Of a stretch of DNA of 64,000 nt, positions 18,020 through 28,168 are shown piece after piece. Source of the stretch: Ignavibacteria bacterium (lineage in GTDB: Bacteria; Bacteroidota; Ignavibacteria; Kapaibacteriales; UBA2268); NCBI GenBank assembly GCA_026417135.1, contig JAOADV010000004.1:81739-145738 (forward strand), in the 5' to 3' direction. The notes beneath the pieces are model-generated. The model saw only the letters and a list, made by a program, of their open reading frames with translations. It had not been told where the DNA came from and did no database searches. A program made the translations under genes and the position numbers. How positions within the stretch are numbered: position 1 is the first letter of the stretch; the number at the start of each line of letters is the position of its first letter.

Positions 18020-18802
18020 CTATTGTTTTAATCGCAAAGTTAGCAATTGTGTAACATTTAAGATTGCTTCGTCGATAGTATAAAGATAATCGTCAACTTT
18101 GGTAGTGAAATAATTGAAGAAAATAATAGAGATAATAGCACCAGCAAGTCCACCAGCAGTATTATACAAAGCTTCGGATATTCCAATAGCCAATTGAGTT
18201 GCATCGACCGTTCCAGTTTCGCCGAACGCTGCGAATGCCCTTATCATACCGATAGTAGTTCCAAGCAAACCAAATAGAACGGATACCGAAGCAATTGTCG
18301 ATAATATTACAAGATTTTTTTCCAAAAGTGGAGTTTCTAAGTTTGTAGCCTCGTCGATTGCTCTTTGAACTTCTGTCATCTTTCGGTCGATTGTTAAAGT
18401 TGTATCTTTTTCGATTTGTTTAAATCTTTCAATCGATGCCCTTAGTATGTTGGCTAAACTTCCTCTTTGTTTCTCACATTCCTTCAAGGCGTCGTCCAAC
18501 TCTCCTTTCGCAATTAAATCTAAAACTGTTTTTACAAAAGTTCCAATATCACCTCGTCCCTTTGCTTTGTTAATCGAAAAGGTTCTTTCGAAAACAAATG
18601 TTACAGAAATTATTAGAAGAGCAATTAAGATTCCAACAATCGGTCCACCTGTGTAAATTGCCCCGACTATGCTTCCCTTTTTCGGTTTTTTCTTAGTTGC
18701 TGGGTCCTCGAAATTATTTGGGTCTCCGAAGTAAAACAAGTAGATTGAAAAAGCAATAATTAATGAAAGTGTGATTACGATTACATTAAACGCTTTCTTC
18801 AT
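18020..18802 (-). CDS. exbB: ExbB/TolQ/MotA-family proton channel
   Basis: 260-aa inner-membrane motor protein, first gene of the TonB energiser operon. It has an N-terminal helix (about 8-25), a second helix near 50-70 (VGILIALLIISVTFVFERTF), and the paired helices with LFGLLGTTIGMIRAF (about 180) and ISEALYNTAGGLAGAIISII (about 210). These line the proton path with the ExbD Asp. The extra N-terminal helix compared with E. coli ExbB is usual in Bacteroidota. AAGG lies eight bases before the ATG. Confidence 0.92.
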   Translation of the reverse strand: MKKAFNVIVITLSLIIAFSIYLFYFGDPNNFEDPATKKKPKKGSIVGAIYTGGPIVGILIALLIISVTFVFERTFSINKAKGRGDIGTFVKTVLDLIAKGELDDALKECEKQRGSLANILRASIERFKQIEKDTTLTIDRKMTEVQRAIDEATNLETPLLEKNLVILSTIASVSVLFGLLGTTIGMIRAFAAFGETGTVDATQLAIGISEALYNTAGGLAGAIISIIFFNYFTTKVDDYLYTIDEAILNVTQLLTLRLKQ

Positions 18803-19503
18803 AAATTAACCTTTCCCTTATTTGTAATATTATTTAAACATTAGCAGACATTTTATTTCGAAAAATAAAATTATTAAAAGCAAAAAAATTTGACGAATAA
18901 AAAAATTTATTGATTTATTTTTTTCAAAAGAATTGTGGAAAAGACCAAATTTATTTCGATAGCCAAATTCGCTGTATTTTGGTTTAGTTATCATAAATTG
19001 TTATTTCTTAGTTGTACAGAAATTTGTGTCCTTGAATTGCAAATATTGAATTCCGACACAAAAAATATGGCGAAAAACGAAATCAACTTATTTTAAAAGA
19101 TTTAAAAAACAAACTACAAAAATAACTTTTTTTGATGAAAATAAATTCTCGAATGTATTAATTTTAAATTAACAAATATTTTGTTCTATCCAGAAAACCC
19201 CTTTCTTGGTAAAAAGTAAATGGAAGCGTTTTAAGTTGTTATGTTTTTGTATTGTCGTCGGCTTTTTGATTGATGGATTACAAGATAAGTTCGATCTTCA
19301 AAGTAATTTAGTTCATTCTCGAAACAAAATTCAACATTTTCGAAAGACTTGATGTATAGATGGGAGTAATTTAAAGATTTTCGACAGATACTTATGCTTG
19401 AAAAAATTTTAAGTGATAAGATTTCTTAATCGGTAATTAGGAAAATTCACTTGGCGGTTTTATTTGACCGACTTTTAGTAAATTTGATAGTTTAATTTGA
19501 CTT
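18803..19503. other. 701-base divergent intergenic region
   Basis: This AT-rich stretch lies between the exbB start (minus) and the aspartokinase start (plus). It contains no convincing open frame, RNA gene or repeat. It should hold promoters for both flanking transcripts; one candidate -7 element is at 19479-19486. TCGA occurs at least seven times here, well above expectation for such AT-rich DNA. Confidence 0.6.
19479..19486 (+). promoter_or_regulatory. Candidate -7 element TAAATTTG for the aspartokinase gene
   Basis: Exact TAnnTTTG match ending 17 bases before ATG 19504, predicting a leader of about ten bases. A TTTG at 19463-19466 is only 12 bases upstream, closer than the usual -33 spacing. 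Confidence 0.35.
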
Positions 19504-20775
19504 ATGCAAATGAAGTTCGAAGTTATGAAAATTGGGGGGGCGGTGTTAAGCTCTCCTCAAAATTTAATTTATCTTAAAAAGATAGTCGAAAATTATTGCA
19601 AAGGAGAAACAATTTTTGTTTTTTCGGCTTTCAAAAATTTTTCAAGGATTTTGAAAGAATTGGCTTTTTTTGCAAGAAATGGTCGTTACGAAGAGTCGAA
19701 AAGCCAGTTAAACCAGTTTCGCGACCAAATTCTTAATTATGCCAAGGTTTTGGAAAATGACTCTCGATTGTTTTATGATACTATTACAGAAATAGATTCG
19801 CTTTTGGGTGAAATTGAAAAAATAATATTTGGAATTGCTGTAACAAAAGAACTTAGCAAACGAACTCTCGACCGATTTCTTGCTTTTGGCGAGATAATCA
19901 CGATGTCGATTTTGGAAGCATACTTGAAAAGTCAAAATGTTGATTCAGTCTTTGTAGATTCCCGGAAGGTTATTTTTACAAATGATGATTTTGGCAAAGC
20001 AAAACCTTTAGAAGATTTGACTAAGGAAGCGGTCCAAGAATTCATTTTACCTTTATTTCATAGATTCAAAATTGTCTTTGTTCCAGGTTTTGTCGGGAGA
20101 ACACGTGATGGATTGACAACCACAATGGGTTTCGAAAGTTCAAATCTTACTGCTTTGTTGATAGCCTCGATAGTCGAGGCAAAAAAAGTATGTTTTTGGA
20201 CAGATGTTGAAGGAATAAGAACTTCGGACCCCAAAATTGTAGAAAATACCAACTATATTCCCGAACTTTCGTTCGACTTTGCTAAAGTTCTTGCTTTGAA
20301 TGGATTGAAACTCATTCATCCTTATATGATAGAGTTTTTTTATAAAAATCCCGAAGTAGAATATGTTTATAGGAGTGCCTTCGCACCAGATATTGAAATG
20401 ACCCGTATTGTTCCCGAAACGAAGAGACTTCCAAAAATTATCTTAATTTCTGAACCAACAAGTTTTATTTTCGAAAATGTAGGTTTAGACGAGAATTCTT
20501 CGAACGATTTTTTGTTGGCACAAAGAAGCCCCGATTGTTCGTTTGTTATCAATTCTAAATTTATTTCTGACAATTCTTCGAAAAGTACGAAATTAGTTTC
20601 GTTGCTAACCTTCTTAAACTTTGAAACAAAGGAAGTCGTTATGGCGTTAAGCGAAATAGTCGATAAAATACTTTTTTTTCAAGTTGTGAATGTCAATAAT
20701 GTAGCGAAGCTTATACTCGAAGAAGGGTTCGTTGTTGAAGTAGCAAACAAGGTTCACAACATCCTTATTGATTAA
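19504..20775 (+). CDS. Divergent aspartate kinase
   Basis: 423-aa amino-acid kinase family protein, most like aspartokinase, the first step to Lys, Thr and Met. The N-terminal MKIGGAVL replaces the usual KFGGTS; VPGFVGRTRDGLTTTMGFES is the nucleotide/aspartate region, and TDVEGIRTSDPKIV and LNGLKLIHP are clear family motifs. The usual GSD in the substrate loop reads SSN here, and the C-terminal 120 residues are a poorly conserved ACT-like region. No other lysine or threonine pathway gene is adjacent. It could be a regulatory or specialised paralogue. ATG 19510 is an alternative start. Confidence 0.72.
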   Translation: MQMKFEVMKIGGAVLSSPQNLIYLKKIVENYCKGETIFVFSAFKNFSRILKELAFFARNGRYEESKSQLNQFRDQILNYAKVLENDSRLFYDTITEIDSLLGEIEKIIFGIAVTKELSKRTLDRFLAFGEIITMSILEAYLKSQNVDSVFVDSRKVIFTNDDFGKAKPLEDLTKEAVQEFILPLFHRFKIVFVPGFVGRTRDGLTTTMGFESSNLTALLIASIVEAKKVCFWTDVEGIRTSDPKIVENTNYIPELSFDFAKVLALNGLKLIHPYMIEFFYKNPEVEYVYRSAFAPDIEMTRIVPETKRLPKIILISEPTSFIFENVGLDENSSNDFLLAQRSPDCSFVINSKFISDNSSKSTKLVSLLTFLNFETKEVVMALSEIVDKILFFQVVNVNNVAKLILEEGFVVEVANKVHNILID

Positions 20776-20844
20776 AAAGTAAATATATTTCTTTTTAAAA
20801 CGTTACTTAAATTTTAATTTAGGTTAAAGAAACAAATTAAAACT

Positions 20845-22770
20845 ATGAAAATAACATTTCCTAACGGTGAGATAAGAGAATTTGCCGAGGGTACACGTGC
20901 AATAGAAATTGCACGGAGCATTTCTTCTCGGCTTGCAAACGAAGCTTTGGGTGCATTCTTCAATGGAGAGAAAATCGATTTAGGGAAGCAATTATTTACT
21001 GATGGTGAAATTCGTTTTGTTACATTCGACGACCCAGAAGGAAAGGAAATCTATTGGCATTCTTCTGCACATTTGATGGCAGAAGCTATACAGGAACTGT
21101 ATCCCGGAGTAAAGTTCGGAGTTGGACCTGCAATTGAATGGGGCTTTTACTACGATGTAGCACTTCCAGATGGGAAAAAAATTACTAACGAGGATTTGCC
21201 TTTGATAGAGCAAAAAATGCTTGAATTGGCTCAAAGGAAAGCAGAATACGAAAGAATGGAAGTTAGTTGGGAATACGCTGTTGAATACTTTAGGAAAGTA
21301 GGTGATGAATACAAACTTGAATTGCTCGAAGGATTAAAAGATGAAAAAATATCTTTATATAAACAAGGGAATTTTATAGACCTTTGCCGGGGAACACATA
21401 TACCAAATACTTCACTTATAAAGTATGTTAAACTACTTAGCGTTGCTGGGGCATATTGGCGTGGGGATAGTAATCGGAATATGATGACCCGTATCTATGG
21501 AATTACCTTCCCCAAAAAATCTATGATGGATGAATACTTGACAATGCTGGAGGAGGCGAAAAAACGAGACCATAGAAAATTGGGAAAGGAACTTGAACTT
21601 TTTTTAATTACACCAGCAGTAGGTGGTGGTCTTCCAATCTGGTTACCGAAAGGAACAGTTATTCGAAGGATTTTAGAAAATTTTTTACGCCAAGAACATA
21701 TTCGAAGAGGATATCAAGAAGTTGTTACTCCGCATCTTGGCAATCTTCAACTTTACATCACTTCTGGGCATTACCCTTACTACAAAGATGCTCAGTATCC
21801 ACCAATGAAAATTGAGGACGAAGAATATATACTCAAGCCAATGAACTGCCCCCATCACCATCAAGTATATTTGAGTAAGCCAAGAAGTTATCGCGACCTT
21901 CCTTTGAGAATTTTTGAATTTGGCACCGTATATCGCTACGAACAATCTGGAGAACTTACTGGATTGACTCGCGTTAGGGGTTTCACCCAAGACGATGCTC
22001 ATATTTATTGTACAGTTGAACAACTCAAAGATGAAGTAAAAAATGTTGTGGACTTAATGAAATTCTTCTTTGGCTTATTCCAGCTCGAATTTACAACCCG
22101 CTTGTCGTTTCGCGATGAAGACACTACGAAGTACGGGGGAGAAATAGAACTTTGGGAACGAGCCCAAAGAGAAATAAAAGAAGTTGCCGACGAAATTGGA
22201 CTTGAATATGTTATCGCCGAAGGAGAAGCAGCTTTCTATGGACCCAAGATAGATTTTATCGTTAAAGATGCAATTGGTCGGAGATGGCAGCTGGGAACTG
22301 TCCAAGTTGATTATGTTATGCCCGAACGGTTTCAACTTGAATACATTGGCAGCGATAATTTGCCTCATAGGCCCGTAATAATTCATAGGGCGCCTGCTGG
22401 TTCGCTCGAACGGTTTTTGTCGATTTTGATTGAACATTATGCTGGTAATTTCCCGTTTTGGATTTCACCAGTTCAAGTCTCGGTTTTACCTATTGGCGAA
22501 AATCATCATTCTTATTCGATTGAAGTTGCTCGGAAGCTTGAAGCCGAAGGCTTCCGTGTAAACCTCGATTTAAGAAATGAAAGGATTAATCGTAAGATTG
22601 CCGAAAGTGAATCGCAAAAAATTTGTTTTGCTTTGATTATTGGAAATAAAGAAATCGAAACACAAACTGTTTCGGTTAGACAGCATAGAAAAGGGGATTT
22701 GGGGAATAAAACCATTGATGAAATAGTAAATTTATTCCACCGACTTAATGTCCCCGGAGTAAATGAGTGA
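20845..22770 (+). CDS. thrS: Threonyl-tRNA synthetase
   Basis: 641-aa class II synthetase. It has an N-terminal TGS domain (1-60), the editing domain with HSSAHLMAEA (about 72) and CRGTHIPNT, and the catalytic core with zinc ligands Cys in MNCPHHHQVY, His in DDAHIYC and His in IIHRAPAGSLERF. A C-terminal anticodon-binding domain follows (about 540-641). Editing and zinc sites look complete. No T-box or attenuator is visible in the 69 bases upstream. It overlaps truA as GTGA. Confidence 0.97.
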   Translation: MKITFPNGEIREFAEGTRAIEIARSISSRLANEALGAFFNGEKIDLGKQLFTDGEIRFVTFDDPEGKEIYWHSSAHLMAEAIQELYPGVKFGVGPAIEWGFYYDVALPDGKKITNEDLPLIEQKMLELAQRKAEYERMEVSWEYAVEYFRKVGDEYKLELLEGLKDEKISLYKQGNFIDLCRGTHIPNTSLIKYVKLLSVAGAYWRGDSNRNMMTRIYGITFPKKSMMDEYLTMLEEAKKRDHRKLGKELELFLITPAVGGGLPIWLPKGTVIRRILENFLRQEHIRRGYQEVVTPHLGNLQLYITSGHYPYYKDAQYPPMKIEDEEYILKPMNCPHHHQVYLSKPRSYRDLPLRIFEFGTVYRYEQSGELTGLTRVRGFTQDDAHIYCTVEQLKDEVKNVVDLMKFFFGLFQLEFTTRLSFRDEDTTKYGGEIELWERAQREIKEVADEIGLEYVIAEGEAAFYGPKIDFIVKDAIGRRWQLGTVQVDYVMPERFQLEYIGSDNLPHRPVIIHRAPAGSLERFLSILIEHYAGNFPFWISPVQVSVLPIGENHHSYSIEVARKLEAEGFRVNLDLRNERINRKIAESESQKICFALIIGNKEIETQTVSVRQHRKGDLGNKTIDEIVNLFHRLNVPGVNE

Positions 22771-23573
22771 GTAATCTAATGAAAACCATCGTTTTTCTCA
22801 TTGAATACGATGGAACTAATTATTCTGGGTGGCAGAAGCAAAAAAATTCAAATTCAGTCCAAGGTACAATAGAAGATGCTTTTTTCAAGATTTCTAACCT
22901 ACGCCTAAATATTGTTGGGGCTGGTCGAACGGATGCTGGGGTTCACGCCTTAGGGCAAGTTGCTCATTGCCGGGTCCATAATGATTTTACCATACCAGAA
23001 AAAAGAATTAAACCTGCATTGAATGGAATTTTGCCCAACGATATCAGAATACTTGATTCGGTAGTTACAGAAGAAAAGTTTCATTCGACAAAAGATGCTA
23101 TTGCTCGTGAATATGTTTATTTTGTTTCGACACGCGAATCGGTCTTTTGGAATAATTATTCTTTATTTTATCCATACAAACTTGATTTCGATAAGCTCGA
23201 CGAATCAAGTAAGGCATTTCTTGGTAAGCATAATTTTGTTGGGATTGCTAAAAAGAATCCCTCGACAAAAGATTATTCTTGCAACGTTGAATTGAGCGAA
23301 TGGGTTATACTCAGTCCCTACATTTTGGTTTACAAGGTTAAAGCGAACAGATTTGTTTATGGTTTGGTGCGTTCGCTTGTTGGTTTGATGTTGGATGTCG
23401 GAAGGGGTAAGCGAAAAATCGAAGAAATTCGAAATGCTTTATCAAGTGGAGAACGAGATTTCACAATTCCATTGGTTAAAGCAAAGGGACTATTTTTAAA
23501 ACAGATTTATTACCCGGAAGAAAAAAATTTTTTTAAAAAAAATTTGGTGGTTTCGAATTTATTCATAATTTAG
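22767..23573 (+). CDS. truA: tRNA pseudouridine(38-40) synthase TruA
   Basis: 268-aa pseudouridine synthase acting on the anticodon arm. The catalytic Asp is in GAGRTDAGVHALGQ (about 60), and IEYDGTNYSGWQ marks the N-terminus. The C-terminal RFVYGLVRSLVGLMLDVGRG segment is typical. GTG 22767 overlaps the thrS stop and has GGAG seven bases upstream; ATG 22779 (four codons later) is the alternative. It is translationally coupled to thrS. Confidence 0.93.
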   Translation: MSNLMKTIVFLIEYDGTNYSGWQKQKNSNSVQGTIEDAFFKISNLRLNIVGAGRTDAGVHALGQVAHCRVHNDFTIPEKRIKPALNGILPNDIRILDSVVTEEKFHSTKDAIAREYVYFVSTRESVFWNNYSLFYPYKLDFDKLDESSKAFLGKHNFVGIAKKNPSTKDYSCNVELSEWVILSPYILVYKVKANRFVYGLVRSLVGLMLDVGRGKRKIEEIRNALSSGERDFTIPLVKAKGLFLKQIYYPEEKNFFKKNLVVSNLFII

Positions 23574-23626
23574 TGTCGGTTTTCTTTAACATTGTGGAAA
23601 AAATTTAACAGAAATAAAGGTGGTTT

Positions 23627-24337
23627 ATGTTGTCATTATTTGCTGGGGTAATCATAGGTATTGCACTTGCAATAATACCTGGACCTGCAGCATTGACATC
23701 GATTAAACTTGGATTAGGTTATAGTTCACGGCACGGTTATCTTGCTGGGTTGGGTATTGCTTTTGTAGATTTTATTTATTGCCTTTTTGCAGTTTTTACA
23801 ACTTCGGCAATCCTTCATTTATTTTTATCTTTTTCCAACAACTACCCAACGATAATTTTGCTTATCCAATTTTTAATTGTTATTGCTCTCGTAGGTATCG
23901 GTGTTTTACAGCTTCGAGGTAGAATTAATGTTGGTGAACAAGACATTGCTGGGAAAGGTTTTAGGTTTTTAGATAAACTTTCCGACCGTGGTCCATTTTT
24001 TATAGGAGTTGGTATTGCTCTTGCAAATGCAATAAACCCGACTTTTTTACCATCGCTTGGTTATGTCACACTTCATATTCAAAAGTTCGGAATAATTGAA
24101 TCTTCAACTATAAGTCATTTTCTTTTTTCTCTTGGTTTTGGTTTAGGAAATTTAATTTGGCTTTCTTTTTTAGTTAAAGTATTTGTAGCCTTCAAACCTC
24201 GAATGTCCCAAAATTTAATAAATAGAATACACAAATTTGCTGGTTTAACTTTGATTGGCTTTGGGACTTTCTTAGGTTATCGTGTTCTTGAAATTTCAAA
24301 GTTGAGCGAGCTTCTTCGCTTTGTTTTTGCTTTTTGA
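23627..24337 (+). CDS. LysE/RhtB-family exporter
   Basis: 236-aa inner-membrane protein with about six helices and the family N-terminal segment IPGPAALTSIKLGLGYSSRHG. The LysE/RhtB superfamily exports amino acids or related small solutes; the substrate here cannot be read. AAGGTGG lies four bases before the ATG. It follows truA by 53 bases and precedes photolyase by 92. The charged loop RGRINVGEQDIAGKGFRF (about 98-115) is the main soluble part. Confidence 0.82.
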   Translation: MLSLFAGVIIGIALAIIPGPAALTSIKLGLGYSSRHGYLAGLGIAFVDFIYCLFAVFTTSAILHLFLSFSNNYPTIILLIQFLIVIALVGIGVLQLRGRINVGEQDIAGKGFRFLDKLSDRGPFFIGVGIALANAINPTFLPSLGYVTLHIQKFGIIESSTISHFLFSLGFGLGNLIWLSFLVKVFVAFKPRMSQNLINRIHKFAGLTLIGFGTFLGYRVLEISKLSELLRFVFAF

Positions 24338-24429
24338 TTTCTTTTTCCCTCCAAAATTTTTCATTTCTTCCCAAATGGTTTTTCGAATTCTTATTACTAA
24401 TTTTACTTAAAAAATATGTTTAGATAGGA

Positions 24430-25788
24430 ATGGAAAAAGTTCAAGTACTGTGGTTCCGAAGAGACCTACGAGTAGAAGATAATCCTTTGTTGAGTTGTAG
24501 TCCAGAAGTTCCAGTTTTACCTATTTTTATTTTTGATAAAAATATCTTGGCTTCTTTGCCCAGCGATGACCGACGAGTTACTTTTATTTTCGACCAAATT
24601 CAAAATTTGAAGAGAAAATTAAAAGATTTATATCTCGACCTTGCTGTTTTTTACGGTAAACCAATCGAGGTTTTTGAGTTTCTTTCGCATAAATTTAACA
24701 TCGTTGCGATTTATGCTTCTTCGGATAACGAAAGCTATTCGAAAAATCGAGATAATTCAATCAAAACAAAATTCCCTTTTTACGAGATTTTTGATAATTT
24801 CCTTTTAGAGCCAAACAAAATTTATACTCAACAAAATAAAGTTTATCAAATTTTTACACATTTTAAAAACGCGGTTATCGATAGGGTGATGTCGTATGAA
24901 AATTTAGCTCCGTTTGAAGTTCCGAAAAATTTACAACTTATTAACTTTACCTACGACAAGATTATCGAGTTGGAAGGTTCAAAATTCGAGCAGAAACCAT
25001 TTGAACTTAGTTCCATTGGCTTTAGTCCCCAAACTTTAAAATTTCTACCCGCAAGAATGGAGCCAAGAGCCATTTTAGAAGAATTTTCAAAAGTAATTGA
25101 TAAATACGACGAGTTAAGAAATATTCCATCTGTCAACGGCACTTCGAAATTAAGTGTTCATCTGCGATTCGGAACTATTTCTATTCGGGATGTTTTAAGA
25201 TGGGCTTCGAAACATAATGCAAAAAGTTTCATTTCCGAGCTAATCTGGCGCGAATTCTTTAATTATCTGCTTTACCATTTCCCCGATTTAGAGAGCGAAA
25301 ACTTTCGGAAAAACTTAAATATTAATTGGATAAATGATGAAAATTTTATTAAACGATGGCGAAATGCCGAAACTGGTATCCCGTTTGTCGATGCTGGAAT
25401 TCGTGAACTTTTGGAAACTGGCTATATGCATAATCGTGTTCGTATGGTTGTAGCGAGTTTTTTAACAAAAAATTTGCATGTTCATTGGAAAATAGGTGAA
25501 GAATTTTTCGCTAAGCATCTGCTTGACTATGAAGTTTCGTCGAATATTGGCAATTGGCAATGGATTTCTGGGGTAGGGACGGACCCGCGTTCTGCCTATA
25601 GGACATTTAATCCTTTTCTCCAATCTTTAAAATTCGACCCGAATTGTGAATATATTTATAAATTTCTTCCAGTTTTAAAAGTAATCAATCCCAAAAATAT
25701 TCATAACCCAAAATTTCTTCTCGAAAATTCTGTCAAGGGTTATCCAAAGCCCATACTCGCAAACATTGCAAAGTCGAAGCTGTTGTAG
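24430..25788 (+). CDS. phrB: Deoxyribodipyrimidine photolyase (class I CPD type)
   Basis: 452-aa flavoprotein that splits UV-induced pyrimidine dimers with light. The N-terminal antenna domain starts with VLWFRRDLRVEDNPLL. The FAD domain (about 215-452) has LSVHLRFGTISIRDVL, FISELIWREFF, GYMHNRVRMVVASFLTKNL and NWQWISGVGTDP, with tryptophans of the electron-transfer chain. The end FDPNCEYIYKFLP is typical of bacterial class I enzymes. A cryptochrome function is less likely but not excluded. It converges on katG. Confidence 0.92.
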   Translation: MEKVQVLWFRRDLRVEDNPLLSCSPEVPVLPIFIFDKNILASLPSDDRRVTFIFDQIQNLKRKLKDLYLDLAVFYGKPIEVFEFLSHKFNIVAIYASSDNESYSKNRDNSIKTKFPFYEIFDNFLLEPNKIYTQQNKVYQIFTHFKNAVIDRVMSYENLAPFEVPKNLQLINFTYDKIIELEGSKFEQKPFELSSIGFSPQTLKFLPARMEPRAILEEFSKVIDKYDELRNIPSVNGTSKLSVHLRFGTISIRDVLRWASKHNAKSFISELIWREFFNYLLYHFPDLESENFRKNLNINWINDENFIKRWRNAETGIPFVDAGIRELLETGYMHNRVRMVVASFLTKNLHVHWKIGEEFFAKHLLDYEVSSNIGNWQWISGVGTDPRSAYRTFNPFLQSLKFDPNCEYIYKFLPVLKVINPKNIHNPKFLLENSVKGYPKPILANIAKSKLL

Positions 25789-25852
25789 TTTAAGCTAAGT
25801 TTACAGTTTACTGCCTTCTATGTATTTACTTTTATTGTGGATAAGATTAAAT

Positions 25853-25885
25853 AAAAAAAGAACAAGGGGGAAATCCCTTGTTCTT
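25853..25885 (-). terminator. Rho-independent terminator of katG
   Basis: An 11-bp perfect stem (25858-25868 with 25875-25885, six-base loop) contains AACAAGGG/CCCTTGTT. On the minus strand it is followed by a run of seven T (25859-25853). It lies 54 bases past the katG stop. On the plus strand the stem could also slow transcripts from photolyase, but there is no T-run on that side. Confidence 0.85.
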
Positions 25886-25938
25886 ATGGTGGGTTAAAAT
25901 TTAGTAAAAGCCTTTTTAAAGGCTAACAATTACCAATA

Positions 25939-28101
25939 TCAGCTGAAAATTATATCAAATCTGTCTAAGTTCATTACTTTATTCCAAGCGTTGACGAAGT
26001 CTTGCACAAATTTTTCTCTTGCATCGTCAGCAGCGTAAACTTCGGCGATTGTTCTTAATTCTATGTGGTGACCGAATATTAAATCAACTCTCGAAGCGGT
26101 CCACATTTGTTTACCATCTTTTCTCGAATAACCTAAGTAAATGTAATTATTGGCTTCAGATGGTTTCCATTCAATTTCGTTATCCAGCAAGTTTACAAAG
26201 AAATCATTAGTTAAAACGCCAGGGTTATGTGTTAAGACTCCCAGATTGGAATAAGAATAAGTTGCTCCTAAAACTCTTAATCCACCCAAGAGAACAGTCA
26301 TTTCTGGTACGGAAAGCCCAAGCAAATTAGCTTTGTCTATTAAATGTGTTTCGGGTTTTTGCTCGCTGTTATGTTTAAAGTAATTTCTGAATCCGTCGGT
26401 TATTGGTTCGATGACTGAATAGAATTCTACATCAGTTTGCTCTTGTGTGGCATCGACTCTGCCCGGTGTGAATGGTACAGTAATATTAAATCCAGCTTTT
26501 TTTGCTGCCTCTTCGATAGCGGCACACCCACCAAGTATTATTAAATCTGAAATTGAGACCTTTTTGTTGCTTGTTTGTTTAGCATTGAAGTCGTTTTGAA
26601 TTTTTTCATAAGTTCCGATAATTTTTTCTAAATCGCTGGGATGGTTGACTTCCCAATCTTTCTGTGGAACAAGTCTTATCCGAGCGCCATTTGCGCCACC
26701 GCGTCTATCGGAGTTTCGAAAAGTTGAAGCCGAAGCCCAAGCTGTATAGACCATTTGTGAAATTGTTAATCCAGACCCAAGAATTTTTTCTTTCAACTCT
26801 TTAGTATCGGTTTCGTCGATTAATTCATAATCTCGAATGGGTAATGGGTCTTGCCAGATGAAAACTTCTTTAGGGACTTCGGGTCCGATATAACAAGAGA
26901 CAGGTCCCATATCTCTGTGTGTGAGTTTAAACCAAGCAGTAGCGAATGCTTTCTCGAATTCTTGTGGGTTGTTGAGAAACCTTTTTGCAATTTCACTGTA
27001 TATCGGGTCGTATCGCAGAGCCAAGTCTGCTGTAAGCATCATAGGTGGATGTTTCTTGTTTGGGTCGTGTGCATCTGGTATAATTTCGGGGGCTCCTTTT
27101 GCAACCCATTGGTGTTTTCCAGCAGGGCTTTTAGTGAGTTCCCATTCATAATTAAATAATAGTTCAAGATATGCGACTCCAAATTTTGTTGGTGTTGGCG
27201 ACCAAGTTAATTCAAATCCAGAAGTGAAAGTATCTGGTCCTTTACCACTTTTGTATGTACTTTTCCATCCAAGTCCTTGTTCTTCGATTGGCGAAGAATC
27301 TGGGTCAGGACCTAAGTGCTTATCTGAACTTGCTCCGTGAGCTTTGCCAAAAGCATGTCCACCAGCTATTAATGCCACAGTATCTTCGTCGTTCATTCCC
27401 ATTCTTAGAAATGATTCTCTAATTTGCTTAGCGGAGGCGACTGGGTCTGGATTGCCTCCAGGTCCTTCTGGATTAACATAAATTAATCCCATTTCTGTTG
27501 CAGCATAGGGCTTTTCTAAATCCCCTTTCTCGAAACGTGCATCTCCAGTTAACATAGCTACTTCGGGTCCCCAATCTGCACTTTCGTCGGGTTCCCAACT
27601 GTCTTCTCGACCAAGCGAGAAGCCGAGCAGTTTTGTTCCCATTGATTCAAAGGCGACATTCCCAGCGAGAATGATTAAGTCTGCCCAAGAAAGTTTTCTC
27701 CCGTATTTTTTCTTTATGGGCCAAAGAAGTCGTATTGCTTTGTCCAAGTTAATGTTGTCGGGCCAGTTTATTCTTGGGGGAAAGCGAATATCGCCTGTTC
27801 GGGCACCTCCCCGCCCATCGAAAATACGGTAGCTACCAGCACTGTGCCAAGCTAAGCGAATCATAAGTGGGCCATAATGCCCAAAATCTGCGGGCCACCA
27901 ATCTTGCGATTGGGTCATTAATTCTTCTAAATCCTTTTTTACAGCAGCAAGGTCAAGAGTTCGACATTCTTTAATATAGTTGTAATCAGCACCATAAGGG
28001 TTAGATTTTACACAATTTTGTCGCAATATACGAAGGTCTAACCTTTCGGGCCACCAGTCCGAAATCCACCTTTTCTTTTGTGGTTCTTTGTTGTCTGGCA
28101 T
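25939..28101 (-). CDS. katG: Catalase-peroxidase KatG
   Basis: 720-aa bifunctional haem enzyme that removes hydrogen peroxide, made of two homologous halves. The active N-terminal half shows the distal Arg-x-x-Trp-His in [12 protein letters not shown], the adduct Tyr in [11 protein letters not shown], and the proximal haem His in [11 protein letters not shown]. The C-terminal half (about 415-720) lacks haem ligands, as usual. I chose ATG 28101 because AAAAAGGAGG ends five bases upstream; longer in-frame starts would add 13 unconserved residues. A -7 element and a 19-base palindrome upstream suggest peroxide-responsive control. Confidence 0.97.
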   Translation of the reverse strand: MPDNKEPQKKRWISDWWPERLDLRILRQNCVKSNPYGADYNYIKECRTLDLAAVKKDLEELMTQSQDWWPADFGHYGPLMIRLAWHSAGSYRIFDGRGGARTGDIRFPPRINWPDNINLDKAIRLLWPIKKKYGRKLSWADLIILAGNVAFESMGTKLLGFSLGREDSWEPDESADWGPEVAMLTGDARFEKGDLEKPYAATEMGLIYVNPEGPGGNPDPVASAKQIRESFLRMGMNDEDTVALIAGGHAFGKAHGASSDKHLGPDPDSSPIEEQGLGWKSTYKSGKGPDTFTSGFELTWSPTPTKFGVAYLELLFNYEWELTKSPAGKHQWVAKGAPEIIPDAHDPNKKHPPMMLTADLALRYDPIYSEIAKRFLNNPQEFEKAFATAWFKLTHRDMGPVSCYIGPEVPKEVFIWQDPLPIRDYELIDETDTKELKEKILGSGLTISQMVYTAWASASTFRNSDRRGGANGARIRLVPQKDWEVNHPSDLEKIIGTYEKIQNDFNAKQTSNKKVSISDLIILGGCAAIEEAAKKAGFNITVPFTPGRVDATQEQTDVEFYSVIEPITDGFRNYFKHNSEQKPETHLIDKANLLGLSVPEMTVLLGGLRVLGATYSYSNLGVLTHNPGVLTNDFFVNLLDNEIEWKPSEANNYIYLGYSRKDGKQMWTASRVDLIFGHHIELRTIAEVYAADDAREKFVQDFVNAWNKVMNLDRFDIIFS

Positions 28102-28106
28102 TATTT

Positions 28107-28111
28107 CCTCC
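28107..28111 (-). promoter_or_regulatory. Strong Shine-Dalgarno of katG
   Basis: GGAGG within AAAAAGGAGG on the minus strand, five bases before ATG 28101. It decides the start codon and contrasts with the many genes here that lack any Shine-Dalgarno sequence. Confidence 0.8.
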
Positions 28112-28137
28112 TTTTTATTATAAATTTTAAAGTAAAA

Positions 28138-28145
28138 CAAAAATA
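28138..28145 (-). promoter_or_regulatory. Candidate -7 element TATTTTTG for katG
   Basis: Exact TAnnTTTG on the minus strand, 36 bases upstream of the katG ATG. Transcription would start near 28132, leaving a leader of about 30 bases that includes the Shine-Dalgarno. Confidence 0.4.
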
Positions 28146-28168
28146 CAAGTTATTATAAATTAACTTGA

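Noticed and set aside
20776..20844. T-box or attenuator before thrS
   Set aside because: Only 69 AT-rich bases and no stem-loop or terminator visible.
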